A program made the position numbers and the translations under genes. Shown here piece by piece: positions 53,293 to 61,002 of a DNA stretch of 64,000 bases (position 1 is its first letter; each line of letters opens with the position of its first letter). Source of the stretch: Jatrophihabitans cynanchi (GTDB lineage: Bacteria; Actinomycetota; Actinomycetes; Mycobacteriales; Jatrophihabitantaceae); assembly GCF_027247405.1 (NCBI RefSeq), contig NZ_CP097463.1:1984001-2048000 (forward strand), read 5' to 3'. The notes beneath the pieces were generated by a model. It was not told the DNA's origin. It made no database searches and saw only the letters and a program-made list of their open reading frames with translations.

Positions 53293-54018
53293 ATGACGAC
53301 ACCCACCGCCGTCCTGGCCGCCTTGCGTGACTCGAGTGCCGCGCTGGTTCGCGGCATCAGTGCCGAGGCATGGTCCGACGCGGACGTCCGGGCGCCCTCG
53401 CTGCTGCCGGGTTGGAGCCGGGCGCACGTGCTGACGCACCTCGCCCGCAACGCCGACGGGATCTTCGCGACGGTCACGGGCGCGCTGCGCGGCGAACGCG
53501 TCCCGCGTTACCCACACGGACCGCAGGGGCGCAACGCGGACATCGAGGCCGGGGCGGAGCGATCGGCCGAGACGTTGCTCGCCGACGTCCGATCGTCGGC
53601 GGACGCGCTCGATCGGCTCTTCGGCGAGGTGGCCGGTACCGACGGCTGGCAGTTGCAATGCGACGACCGAACCATCGGTGCGTACCTGACGGCGCGCTGG
53701 CGCGAGGTCGAGATCCATCGCGTCGACCTGGCCGGCAGCTACACCGCCGACCGGTGGCCCGCGGAGTTCGTCGACTACCTCCTGCCGCTTCTCGTCGAAT
53801 CGCTGGCAGATCGGGCCACCGGCGCCCTGCGGGTCACCGTCACCGATGCCGGTTCACGCAGCGCCGGCCTGCCCGGAACGTCCTGGTCCGTCGACGGGCC
53901 GGGCGCGGTGCAGCAGGTCTCGGGCCCGGACTGGGCGCTGCTGGCCTGGGCACTCGGGCGGCCGGCAGCCACAGAAGGCGCGCTGGACAGCATGCCGGAA
54001 CTCTCCCGTTGGACCTGA
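53293..54018 (+). CDS. Maleylpyruvate isomerase family (DinB-like, mycothiol-dependent type) protein
   Basis: This 241-residue protein has the MDMPI N-terminal four-helix domain with metal-ligand pattern: His in SRAHVLTHLARNADG, and Glu and His in WREVEIHRVDL. These three positions bind zinc in the mycothiol-dependent maleylpyruvate isomerase. The C-terminal alpha/beta domain ends WALLAWALGR. No aromatic-degradation genes are adjacent, so it is more likely a general mycothiol transferase-like protein. ATG 53293 starts 37 bases after rarD. Confidence 0.88.
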   Translation: MTTPTAVLAALRDSSAALVRGISAEAWSDADVRAPSLLPGWSRAHVLTHLARNADGIFATVTGALRGERVPRYPHGPQGRNADIEAGAERSAETLLADVRSSADALDRLFGEVAGTDGWQLQCDDRTIGAYLTARWREVEIHRVDLAGSYTADRWPAEFVDYLLPLLVESLADRATGALRVTVTDAGSRSAGLPGTSWSVDGPGAVQQVSGPDWALLAWALGRPAATEGALDSMPELSRWT

Positions 54019-54037
54019 TCGGAGATATCGTCGCGCG

Positions 54038-54601
54038 GTGACCGGTTTCGACAACGACTCCGACGCTGCCTGGATCAGCGATTGGGAGGCGCTGCATCGC
54101 GCGGTGTCATCCGCTCACGCCCAGGTGATCTCGCGCGTCGAGGCGCTAGGCGTGTCCAGCCAGTTCTTCGCCGTGCTGCACCTGCTGTTGCGACTGCCGG
54201 ATCACCGCATGTCGATGAGCGGGCTGGCCCGCGAGCTGGCGATGACGTCCGGCGGCTTCACCAAGCTGTGCGACCGGATGGGACGCGAGGGTCTGATCGA
54301 CCGGCGCGGATCCGACGGCGATCGGCGCGTCGTCTTCGCCACGCTCACGACGTCCGGCATCGACGTGGCCGAGCGTGCCGAGGCCGCCTATGTCGCCGCG
54401 GTGCGCGAACTGGTCGTCGCCGCGGCAACCCCTGCGACGCTCGCCCGGTTGGCGGTCGACGCGCGCACCCTCGACGTGCTGCGCTACGCGACCGAGACGC
54501 CGATGCTCACGTCCGCCTGGGATCCGGCCCTGCCCGACCGGCGCGATGTCGCCTCGGTGTCCTCGCTGGACAGCGCCCGCGAGCACCGGGACATGCTCTG
54601 A
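54038..54601 (+). CDS. MarR-family transcriptional regulator
   Basis: This 187-residue winged-helix protein has the helix-turn-helix MSMSGLARELAMTSGGFTKLCDRMGREGLIDR and wing GSDGDRRVVFATLT with the family Asp-Arg. Helices at both ends would form the dimer. GTG 54038 is chosen, 19 bases after the isomerase-like gene; earlier in-frame starts fall inside that gene. It may regulate the preceding gene. It is convergent with the EAL gene (10 bases between stops). Confidence 0.85.
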   Translation: MTGFDNDSDAAWISDWEALHRAVSSAHAQVISRVEALGVSSQFFAVLHLLLRLPDHRMSMSGLARELAMTSGGFTKLCDRMGREGLIDRRGSDGDRRVVFATLTTSGIDVAERAEAAYVAAVRELVVAAATPATLARLAVDARTLDVLRYATETPMLTSAWDPALPDRRDVASVSSLDSAREHRDML

Positions 54602-54611
54602 GTTCGACGGC

Positions 54612-55907
54612 TCAGCCGGTCAGCAGCGCTGGGTCGACCCGCCCGGTCGCCAGCAGCGGCTCCAGCTGCGCGGCGGGCGCCGGCGCGGCCAGGTAGCGGC
54701 CCTGAGCGCGCCAGCAGCCCAGCTCGAGCAGCGCGGCGACGGTCTCGCGATTCTCGACACCCTCAGCCACCAGATCCAGCTGCCAGATCCGGGTGAAGCC
54801 CACCAGCATGCTCACGATGACCGGATCGACCGCGTTGCCGGGCAGGTCCGCGACGAATTCGCGGTCGATCTTGAGGACGTCGATCGGCATCACCTTGAAG
54901 CGGCGCAGCGAACTGTAGCCCGCGCCGAAGTCGTCCAGCGCGATCAAGGCACCGAGTTGCCGGATCCGGTCCAGGTTCGCCACCACCGCCTGCGGGTCCG
55001 GCGCGGCGAGCACTTCGGTGACCTCGAGGCAGAGCAGTTCGGCCGGCAGCCCGGATTCGGCCAGCACGGCGGTGACCTGGTCGATGATCGCCGGATCGGT
55101 GAGGTCCGGCGGTGAGACGTTCACCCGGATGACGAACCGCTGCTCCGGGTACGCCGCCAGCCACGCCGCGCGTTGCGCGCAGGCCGTGCGCAGCGCCCAC
55201 TGGCCCAGCTCGCGGGTTGCGCCGGTGCGTTCGGCCACGCTGATGAACTCAGCCGCGCCGACCAGGCCGAGGGTGGGGTGCTGCCAGCGCATCAGCGCCT
55301 CGACGGCGAGGATCGCCCCGGTGCGCAGGTCCACCTCGGGCTGGTAGTGCAGCACCAGCTCGCCGCCTGACACCGCCGCGCGCAGGTGCAGCTCGATCTG
55401 GGCCAGCGCCATCGCGTCCTGGTGCAGTTGCGGGGTGTAGCCGATCGCGACGTCCCCCGGCAACCTCCGTGCCTGCCCGAACGCGTCGTCGGCGCGGTGG
55501 ACGAGCTCCGCGACGCTCGCATCCTGCAGGCGGGAGTGGGCGTAACCGACGCTGACGTGCCGTGTCACGGTGCCCCCGTCGAGCGCGACAGGCTGCGACA
55601 GCCGCACCCGCAGCAACTCCGCCGCGGCGGCCGCAGCGGGTTCGCCGTCCAATCCGGGCACGATCGCGCCGAACGTGCCCAGCCCCAGATCGACCACGTA
55701 CGCGCCGGCGCCGGCCCAGTCGCGGACCCGCCGTTCGAGTTCGTCCAGCAGCTGATCGCCGGCGCGGTAGCCCAGCGCGTCATTCACGGCCTTGAGCCGA
55801 TCGACGTCGACGACGAACGCGCCGACCTGCTCCTCGGGGGACAGGTCGGGCAGCCTCGCCCGGGCCTCGAGCAGGGCCTGCCAGGGCCGCACGTTCGGAT
55901 CAGTCAT
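54612..55907 (-). CDS. Cyclic-di-GMP phosphodiesterase (EAL) with degenerate GGDEF domain
   Basis: This 431-residue cytoplasmic protein has a GGDEF-like domain at about 25-160, whose active-site loop reads GLGTF (75-79) instead of GGDEF, so it should not make cyclic di-GMP. The EAL domain (about 170-420) keeps E203-A-L, NVSP, the Glu of LEVTE, DDFGAGYSSL, LKIDREFV and AEGVEN, so hydrolysis of cyclic di-GMP is expected. The usual QGY/F motif near the end has one inserted residue (QGRYLA). ATG 55907 has AGGAGA about five bases upstream. It lies downstream, on the same strand, of three micro-ORFs and is back to back with a GGDEF cyclase gene. Confidence 0.9.
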   Translation of the reverse strand: MTDPNVRPWQALLEARARLPDLSPEEQVGAFVVDVDRLKAVNDALGYRAGDQLLDELERRVRDWAGAGAYVVDLGLGTFGAIVPGLDGEPAAAAAAELLRVRLSQPVALDGGTVTRHVSVGYAHSRLQDASVAELVHRADDAFGQARRLPGDVAIGYTPQLHQDAMALAQIELHLRAAVSGGELVLHYQPEVDLRTGAILAVEALMRWQHPTLGLVGAAEFISVAERTGATRELGQWALRTACAQRAAWLAAYPEQRFVIRVNVSPPDLTDPAIIDQVTAVLAESGLPAELLCLEVTEVLAAPDPQAVVANLDRIRQLGALIALDDFGAGYSSLRRFKVMPIDVLKIDREFVADLPGNAVDPVIVSMLVGFTRIWQLDLVAEGVENRETVAALLELGCWRAQGRYLAAPAPAAQLEPLLATGRVDPALLTG

Positions 55908-56317
55908 CAGTTCTCCTGACCTTCGACCGCGCCGCACACCCAAGGTCCGATCGCGAGGCGCGAGACCGCCCGCCAGCATCGCACGTGGCCCTGTGCGGCC
56001 GGCAGGCGCACGCTCTGCTCGGCCGCGATTGCCCGTTCGGCTCGCGAAATCCTCTCGGGGCGGGCGCGCCGCCGGGACACAGGCGACGATGCGGTGTTGC
56101 CAGGACCGGCGCCCCGGCATCGGGTTCGCTAAACATCAGGTCGGCGGCCGGAACCGCCGACAGTCACCACATCGTGCAGCTGCGCCCTCGTCGGCGCCGC
56201 TCGGCAGCCACCTGCCACCGTCCCGGCGCGTTCACGCGGACCGTGCTTCGGTGCGGGCGCCCGGGTGGCGACGACTAGACCGGAAGTCGCCGACGCGTCG
56301 ATACGTCCGCAGTTGTC
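55908..56317. other. 410-base stretch between the micro-ORFs and the EAL gene
   Basis: No family-like ORF on either strand. It could be the long leader of the EAL transcript if the micro-ORFs and EAL gene are co-transcribed. The sequence is GC-rich with several short inverted repeats but no clear riboswitch architecture that I recognise. Confidence 0.4.
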
Positions 56318-56344
56318 TCACTTGCCCCAGCCCCAGTTGCTCAT
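56318..56344 (-). CDS. Micro-ORF A: octapeptide MSNWGWGK
   Basis: This 27-base ORF (ATG AGC AAC TGG GGC TGG GGC AAG TGA) is preceded by AAGGAGGTGA (56360-56351), ten bases complementary to the 16S rRNA 3' end, ending six bases before the ATG. It is the copy nearest to the EAL gene. The same ORF and ribosome-binding site occur in copies B and C. Short length precludes homology-based assignment; the repeated pairing of ideal SD and identical peptide is the evidence that it is translated. Confidence 0.65.
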   Translation of the reverse strand: MSNWGWGK

Positions 56345-56392
56345 TTGCGGTCACCTCCTTCGTCGCTTCATTCCTCACGGTCCAAGATCAAT

Positions 56393-56419
56393 TCACTTGC
56401 CCCAGCCCCAGTTGCTCAT
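56393..56419 (-). CDS. Micro-ORF B: octapeptide MSNWGWGK
   Basis: This copy is identical to micro-ORF A through the SD (56435-56426), spacer and coding part, while the flanking bases differ. It lies 75 bases upstream of copy A on the minus strand. The spacers between copies share a weak GGAATG-AAGCGA core, so the set seems to come from duplication of a unit of about 77 bases, of which only the SD-ORF part has been kept. Confidence 0.65.
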   Translation of the reverse strand: MSNWGWGK

Positions 56420-56471
56420 TTGCGGTCACCTCCTTTTCGAATTCGCATTCGCTCATCGCTTTACATTCCTT

Positions 56472-56498
56472 TCACTTTCCCCAGCCCCAGTTGCTCAA
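56472..56498 (-). CDS. Micro-ORF C: octapeptide MSNWGWGK from a TTG start
   Basis: TTG AGC AAC TGG GGC TGG GGA AAG TGA, with AAGGAGGTGA at 56513-56504. It differs from A and B by the start codon and a synonymous Gly codon, so the peptide is unchanged although the DNA has drifted. An in-frame GTG three codons upstream overlaps the SD and is unlikely. It is the first of the three on the minus strand and follows the hairpin at 56575-56605. Confidence 0.6.
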   Translation of the reverse strand: MSNWGWGK

Positions 56499-56574
56499 GT
56501 CGCTCACCTCCTTGCCGATAGCACCGATCAGGCGGGCCCGGCCGCAGCCTATGGGCTGGCGGCGCGCTCGCCAA

Positions 56575-56605
56575 GAGGCTGTGCCCCTAAGCTGGGCACA
56601 GCCTC
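56575..56605. promoter_or_regulatory. Perfect 12-bp hairpin upstream of the micro-ORFs
   Basis: GAGGCTGTGCCC (56575-56586) pairs with GGGCACAGCCTC (56594-56605) around a seven-base loop. On the minus strand it is 60 bases before the SD of micro-ORF C; on the plus strand it is about 100 bases before the GGDEF gene. It could be an attenuator or terminator element or a protein-binding palindrome shared by the divergent units. Confidence 0.55.
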
Positions 56606-56702
56606 ACAGTTAACGGGCCGGTCACGACATCGGGACCGGCGATATTAAGCATATGGAGCGTACGCTTCGCCGCGATCGCTTCGTAATCGGATAGGTGAAT
56701 CC

Positions 56703-58004
56703 ATGCACACCGAGGAATCGCAGCCGCGCCCGCTGGGTGCTGCGTTTTGCGATGTCCCGGTGCGGCTGCGTGCGCTTATTCTGTGCGTCGACGCCGGAGC
56801 GATCGCACTGGCCGCTGTGATGGTCGCCAGGGATCATCCGACCGCCGTGACGTGGCGCTACGCGACAGTCCTGCTCGTCCTGGCGGTCCTGTTCGAGGAG
56901 ACGTCGCGGCGCATCGGACGGATGCGCTTGCTGGTCGGCGGCGACGGCGCGCTGCAAGACATGACGTCGGTGTGGACGTTCGCCGGGGCGCTGATCCTGC
57001 CGGCGGGCTACGCGGCGCTCTTTGCTGCGGTGATCGCCGTGCATGCGTGGTTACGACAACAGCGGGACGTCGGCCAACTCTTGTACCGCCGTATCTACAC
57101 GGCAGCCACCGTCATGCTCGCTTGCATGGCTGCAGGCCCACTGGTCGCGGTGGACCTGCAGTGGGACACCGGCCTCCTGTCGCTGGCCTCACTCCTCAGG
57201 GTCCTTGGAGCCCTACTCATCTACACGGCGGTCAACCGGCTGCTGATCTCGGCCGCGATCGTGTTGACCGGCGCCCCGCCCTCGGCGCGGGCGCTGATCG
57301 GCACCTGGGACGACAACGGGCTGGAGTTCGCCACGCTCTGCCTCGGTTTCATGACCGCGGTTGTGGTGGTCGGGCAACCGCTGCTCGGCGTGATCGTGTT
57401 GCTGCCCGTCGTGCTCCTTCAGCGCGCGGCGCTGGTCAAGCAGTTGGAGACCGCAGCGTCGACCGACGCCAAGACCCAGCTGCTCAACCCGCTCGCCTGG
57501 CGCCAGCGCGCGCAGCGCGAACTGGAGTTGTCGCGCGTGGGTCACATCGCCTTGCTCGTGCTCGACCTGGACTCCTTCAAGGCCGTGAACGACCTGCACG
57601 GGCACCTGGTCGGCGACGCCGCGCTGCTGGCCACCAGCGTGCGGATCACCGGCGAGCTGCGCACCGGGGACATCGTCGGGCGCTTCGGCGGCGAGGAGTT
57701 CGTCGTCCTGCTGCCCGGGCTGAACGCCGAGGGTGCGATGGCTGTAGCCGACCGTCTGCGGCTGCGCATCGGCGGCGTCCGGCTGTGCGACCTCGGCGCC
57801 ACCCACCAGGACGACTCGCCCTGCGAGCACACCCTGTCGACGTCCATCGGAGTCGCGGTCTTCCCGGACAACGGCGCGGGGTTGACCGCACTGCTGGCGG
57901 AGGCGGACAAGGCGCTGTACGCCGCGAAGGACGCCGGCCGCAACACCGTGGTGCTGGCCGAACCGAGGCCGTCGAGCGCCTCCGGCGAGGAACGCGTCGG
58001 ATAG
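56703..58004 (+). CDS. Membrane-bound diguanylate cyclase (GGDEF)
   Basis: This 433-residue protein has an N-terminal membrane region with about six hydrophobic segments (residues 24-235) and a C-terminal GGDEF domain (about 250-420). The active-site loop GGEEF is intact at 329-333 and the inhibitory I-site RTGD (320-323) lies five residues before it, so feedback-controlled synthesis of cyclic di-GMP is expected. DLDSFKAVNDLHGH provides the metal-binding Asp. ATG 56703 is used. It is divergent from the micro-ORFs and the EAL gene, so synthesis and breakdown genes sit back to back. Confidence 0.92.
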   Translation: MHTEESQPRPLGAAFCDVPVRLRALILCVDAGAIALAAVMVARDHPTAVTWRYATVLLVLAVLFEETSRRIGRMRLLVGGDGALQDMTSVWTFAGALILPAGYAALFAAVIAVHAWLRQQRDVGQLLYRRIYTAATVMLACMAAGPLVAVDLQWDTGLLSLASLLRVLGALLIYTAVNRLLISAAIVLTGAPPSARALIGTWDDNGLEFATLCLGFMTAVVVVGQPLLGVIVLLPVVLLQRAALVKQLETAASTDAKTQLLNPLAWRQRAQRELELSRVGHIALLVLDLDSFKAVNDLHGHLVGDAALLATSVRITGELRTGDIVGRFGGEEFVVLLPGLNAEGAMAVADRLRLRIGGVRLCDLGATHQDDSPCEHTLSTSIGVAVFPDNGAGLTALLAEADKALYAAKDAGRNTVVLAEPRPSSASGEERVG

Positions 58005-58295
58005 TTTCCGACAGCTACTTGACACCGATATAACTTCCTGGGAAGCTATTCCTACAGCAGGGGGAGCACGGTCGGGGGACCGGCCGAGGCGGCTTTCGGG
58101 GGGAAGCAGGCCACGGCCACATCGCTTCGGTGGTCCCGGTGCGGACGGGGGGTCCGGGCTGGGAGCCGCGGAGCGAGCAGCACAGGTGCGACGGCAGGCG
58201 CGTTTGCAGTGGGGGTGCGCGCCTACCGACGCCGCGGGCAGGATGCAGGCCGACGGACCCGGGGGGGCCGGGCCTGAGCCGCGTGGTGGGGTTCA

Positions 58296-58328
58296 GTTGG
58301 GCGGTGCCGCGAAGCGGCACCGCCCAAC
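58296..58328. terminator. Strong hairpin between convergent GGDEF and polyprenyl synthase genes
   Basis: GTTGGGCGGTGCCGC (58296-58310) and its exact complement (58314-58328) flank a GAA loop. It sits in the 390-base gap between convergent stops (58004 and 58395) and is probably a bidirectional terminator without T-tract. The rest of the gap is GC-rich, with no gene or riboswitch I can support. Confidence 0.7.
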
Positions 58329-58394
58329 CTGCATTGTGCGGCTGAGCGTGGCACTGAGCGTCGCGCTCACTGTCGGCTCACGGCGACCGCCGGC

Positions 58395-59399
58395 TCAGCC
58401 GGTGCGCTCGACCACCTGCGCGGTGAGCGCCTGGAACGCGCGCCGGGCGGGCACGTCCGGTAGGACCCGCAGCGCCAGGTCGGCCTCACGCGCATAGCCG
58501 CGCAGCGTCTCACGCGCCTCCTGCAACGCCGCGGACTTGCGCAGCAACCCGAGCGCCTCGGCATGCTCGTCGTCGTCGACCAGCGGATGCCCGACCAGCT
58601 CGCGCAGCCGCTCGGAGTCGGCGTCGGACCCGCGCAGCGCGTACAGCACGGGCAGGGTCGCGACGCCCTCACGCAGGTCCGTGCCGGGTGTCTTGCCCGA
58701 CTCCACGCTCTCGGACGCGATGTCCAGGATGTCGTCGCTGAGCTGGAAGGCCATACCGACCAACTGCGCGACGCTGCGCAGCGCCGCGATGGTCGGGGAG
58801 TCCACGCCGGCGAAGTGGGCGCCGAACTCTGCGGCCGTGGCGATCAGCGACCCGGTCTTGTCGGCGAGCACGCCCAGGTAGTGCTCGATCGGGTCGGCGC
58901 CCGCCTGCGGACCCACCGTCTCGTGGATCTGACCGATCACCAGCCGCTCGAAGGTCTGGGCCTGCAGCCGCACCGCCCACGGGCCGAGGTCGGCGAGCAG
59001 GTTGGAGGCGCGGGAGAACAGGAAGTCGCCCGTCAGGATCGCGACCGTGTTGTCCCAGCGCGCGTTCGCCGACTCCGCGCCGCGGCGAACAGGCGCCTCG
59101 TCCATCACGTCGTCGTGGTATAGCGTCGCCAGGTGCGTCAGCTCGACCACGACCGCGGCCGCCACGATCTCGGGACGGGTGGGGTCACCGAAGTGGGCCG
59201 CCAGGGTGCTCACCAACGGGCGGAACCGCTTGCCGCCGGCGTCCACCAGGTAGCCGGCCGCCTCGGAGACGAACTCGTCGTCCGAGCGGACCGACCGCGC
59301 CAGCGACTGTTCGATGGTGGCCAGCCCGGCGCGGACCGACGCCTCGAGCTGCGGGTCGTCGAACTCGACGCCGATCGCGGACGGCGTGGTGCTGCTCAT
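58395..59399 (-). CDS. Trans-polyprenyl diphosphate synthase (menaquinone side chain type)
   Basis: This 334-residue isoprenoid synthase has the first Asp-rich motif DDVMD at 96-100 and the second DDILD at 222-226, the substrate-binding GGKRFRP (55-61) and the KTG loop. The residues just before the first motif are small to medium (ATLYH), consistent with a long-chain product such as hepta- to nonaprenyl diphosphate for menaquinone. Position directly after nuoN, as in many actinobacteria, supports a respiratory role. ATG 59399 starts 13 bases after the nuoN stop. Confidence 0.92.
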   Translation of the reverse strand: MSSTTPSAIGVEFDDPQLEASVRAGLATIEQSLARSVRSDDEFVSEAAGYLVDAGGKRFRPLVSTLAAHFGDPTRPEIVAAAVVVELTHLATLYHDDVMDEAPVRRGAESANARWDNTVAILTGDFLFSRASNLLADLGPWAVRLQAQTFERLVIGQIHETVGPQAGADPIEHYLGVLADKTGSLIATAAEFGAHFAGVDSPTIAALRSVAQLVGMAFQLSDDILDIASESVESGKTPGTDLREGVATLPVLYALRGSDADSERLRELVGHPLVDDDEHAEALGLLRKSAALQEARETLRGYAREADLALRVLPDVPARRAFQALTAQVVERTG

Positions 59400-59412
59400 T
59401 GCGCCAGCGTAC

Positions 59413-61002
59413 TTAGCCGATGAGCGAGGACGCCGCCTTGGTCGCCAGGTCCAGCACCGGCTGCGGGAACACGCCCAGGATCACCGTGACGACCACGCCG
59501 ACCGTCAGCGCGACGGACGAGGACCAGCCCGGAATGGCGATCGTCGGGCCGTTCTCCGGCGGGTCGGCGAAGTACATCATCACGATGATGCGCAGGTAGT
59601 AGAACGCCGCGATCGCCGAGAACACCAGAGCGAGCACGACGAGCGGTCCGGCCGTGTGCCAGGCGGACCGGAAGACGAAGAACTTCCCGGTGAATCCAGC
59701 GGTGAGCGGGATACCGGCCATGGACATCAGCAGGACGGTCATCACGAGCGCGACGACCGGGCTCTTGCGCGCCAGCCCGGACCACTGCGACAGGTGCGTC
59801 GCCTCGCCGTCCGCGTCCCGGACCAGCATGAGCAGCCCGAACGCGGCCATCGTGCTGAAGCCGTAGGTGAGCACGTAGAACAGCACCCCGGCCGAGGCGT
59901 CCCTGGTGACGGCGACCAGCCCGACCAGGATGAAACCGGCGTGCGCGATCGAGGAGTACGCCAGGATCCGCTTGATGTCGGTCTGGGTCAGGCCGACGAT
60001 CGCGCCGACCGCCATCGACGCGATGGCCACCGCCCAGATGATCGGGCGCCAGTTCCAGGCGGTGCCGCTGAAGGCCACGTACAGCACCCGCAGCAGCCCG
60101 CCGAACGCGGCAACCTTGGTGCACGAGGCCATGAACGCCGATACCGGGGTGGGCGCGCCCTGGTAGACGTCCGGCGTCCAGTTGTGGAACGGCGCGACGC
60201 TCGCCTTGAACAGCAGGCCGACGAGCAGAAGCGCCAGCCCGCCGTAGAGCAGCACGTCCGACTTGGTCGAGGTCCGGGTGGCGTCGAAGATCGCCGACAG
60301 GTCCACCGAGTCCGCGTAGCCGTAGAGCAGTGCGATGCCGTAGAGGAAGAACGCGGACGCGAACGCCCCGAGCAGGAAGTACTTGAGCGCGGCCTCCTGC
60401 GACAACAGCCGCCGGCGCCGGGCCAGGCCGGCCATCAGGTACAGCGGCAACGACATGACCTCGAGGGCGACGAACATGATCAGCAGGTTGTTCGACACCG
60501 CGAAGATCATCATCCCGGACACCGCGAACAGCAGCAGCGGGAAGATCTCGGTCTGCACGCGGTCGGTCGCGGCCAGCCGGCGGTCGGTCGGCGACCCGAC
60601 GACGACCGCGGCCGAGGCCACGATCGGGCTGCCGACATCGACGCTGCGCTCGGCGATCAGCAGCGCCGCCATGATGGCCAGCGCCAGCAACGTCCCCTGC
60701 ACGAACAGGCCGGTCCCGTCGATGGCGAGCGAGCCGGAGAACAGGCTGTCGTTACCGGCCGGCGTGGGCGTCGTGACCCGCGCGTTGTGCAGCAGCCCGA
60801 CCGCCACCAGCGCACCGATCAGCCCGGCGATCGTCACGAACAGCTGGGCGCCGAAGCGTTCCTTGCGCGGCACCACGGCCTCGATCAGCACGCCGAGCAG
60901 CGCCGCGCCGAGCACGATGAAGATCGGTATCAGCGCGTGGTAGGCGACCGACGGGGTGGTGATCGTCGGCGTGGTGTCGGCGAGCAGCATCTGGGTACTC
61001 AC
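59413..61002 (-). CDS. nuoN: NADH-quinone oxidoreductase subunit N
   Basis: This 529-residue proton-pumping membrane subunit has some 14 hydrophobic segments and the antiporter-like motifs (ALKYFLLGAFASAFFLYGIALLYG, LLFKASVAPFHNWTPDVYQGAPTPVSAFMASCTK with the key lysines, LAYSSIAHAGFILVG). GTG 61002 overlaps the nuoM stop by GTGA; an ATG four codons downstream is an alternative. Last nuo gene of the operon. Confidence 0.95.
   Translation of the reverse strand: MSTQMLLADTTPTITTPSVAYHALIPIFIVLGAALLGVLIEAVVPRKERFGAQLFVTIAGLIGALVAVGLLHNARVTTPTPAGNDSLFSGSLAIDGTGLFVQGTLLALAIMAALLIAERSVDVGSPIVASAAVVVGSPTDRRLAATDRVQTEIFPLLLFAVSGMMIFAVSNNLLIMFVALEVMSLPLYLMAGLARRRRLLSQEAALKYFLLGAFASAFFLYGIALLYGYADSVDLSAIFDATRTSTKSDVLLYGGLALLLVGLLFKASVAPFHNWTPDVYQGAPTPVSAFMASCTKVAAFGGLLRVLYVAFSGTAWNWRPIIWAVAIASMAVGAIVGLTQTDIKRILAYSSIAHAGFILVGLVAVTRDASAGVLFYVLTYGFSTMAAFGLLMLVRDADGEATHLSQWSGLARKSPVVALVMTVLLMSMAGIPLTAGFTGKFFVFRSAWHTAGPLVVLALVFSAIAAFYYLRIIVMMYFADPPENGPTIAIPGWSSSVALTVGVVVTVILGVFPQPVLDLATKAASSLIG

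Noticed and set aside
56420-56465. A 22-codon ORF in another frame through micro-ORF B (MSECEFEKEVTANEQ...)
   Set aside because: It exists in only one of the three repeat units, lacks a good ribosome-binding site, and would destroy the conserved peptide frame.
58005-58295. Possible riboswitch in the GC-rich gap after the GGDEF gene
   Set aside because: I compared it by eye with cyclic-di-GMP, cyclic-di-AMP and cobalamin consensus elements and could not place the conserved bases. It also lies between two convergent genes, where a leader element would have no downstream gene.
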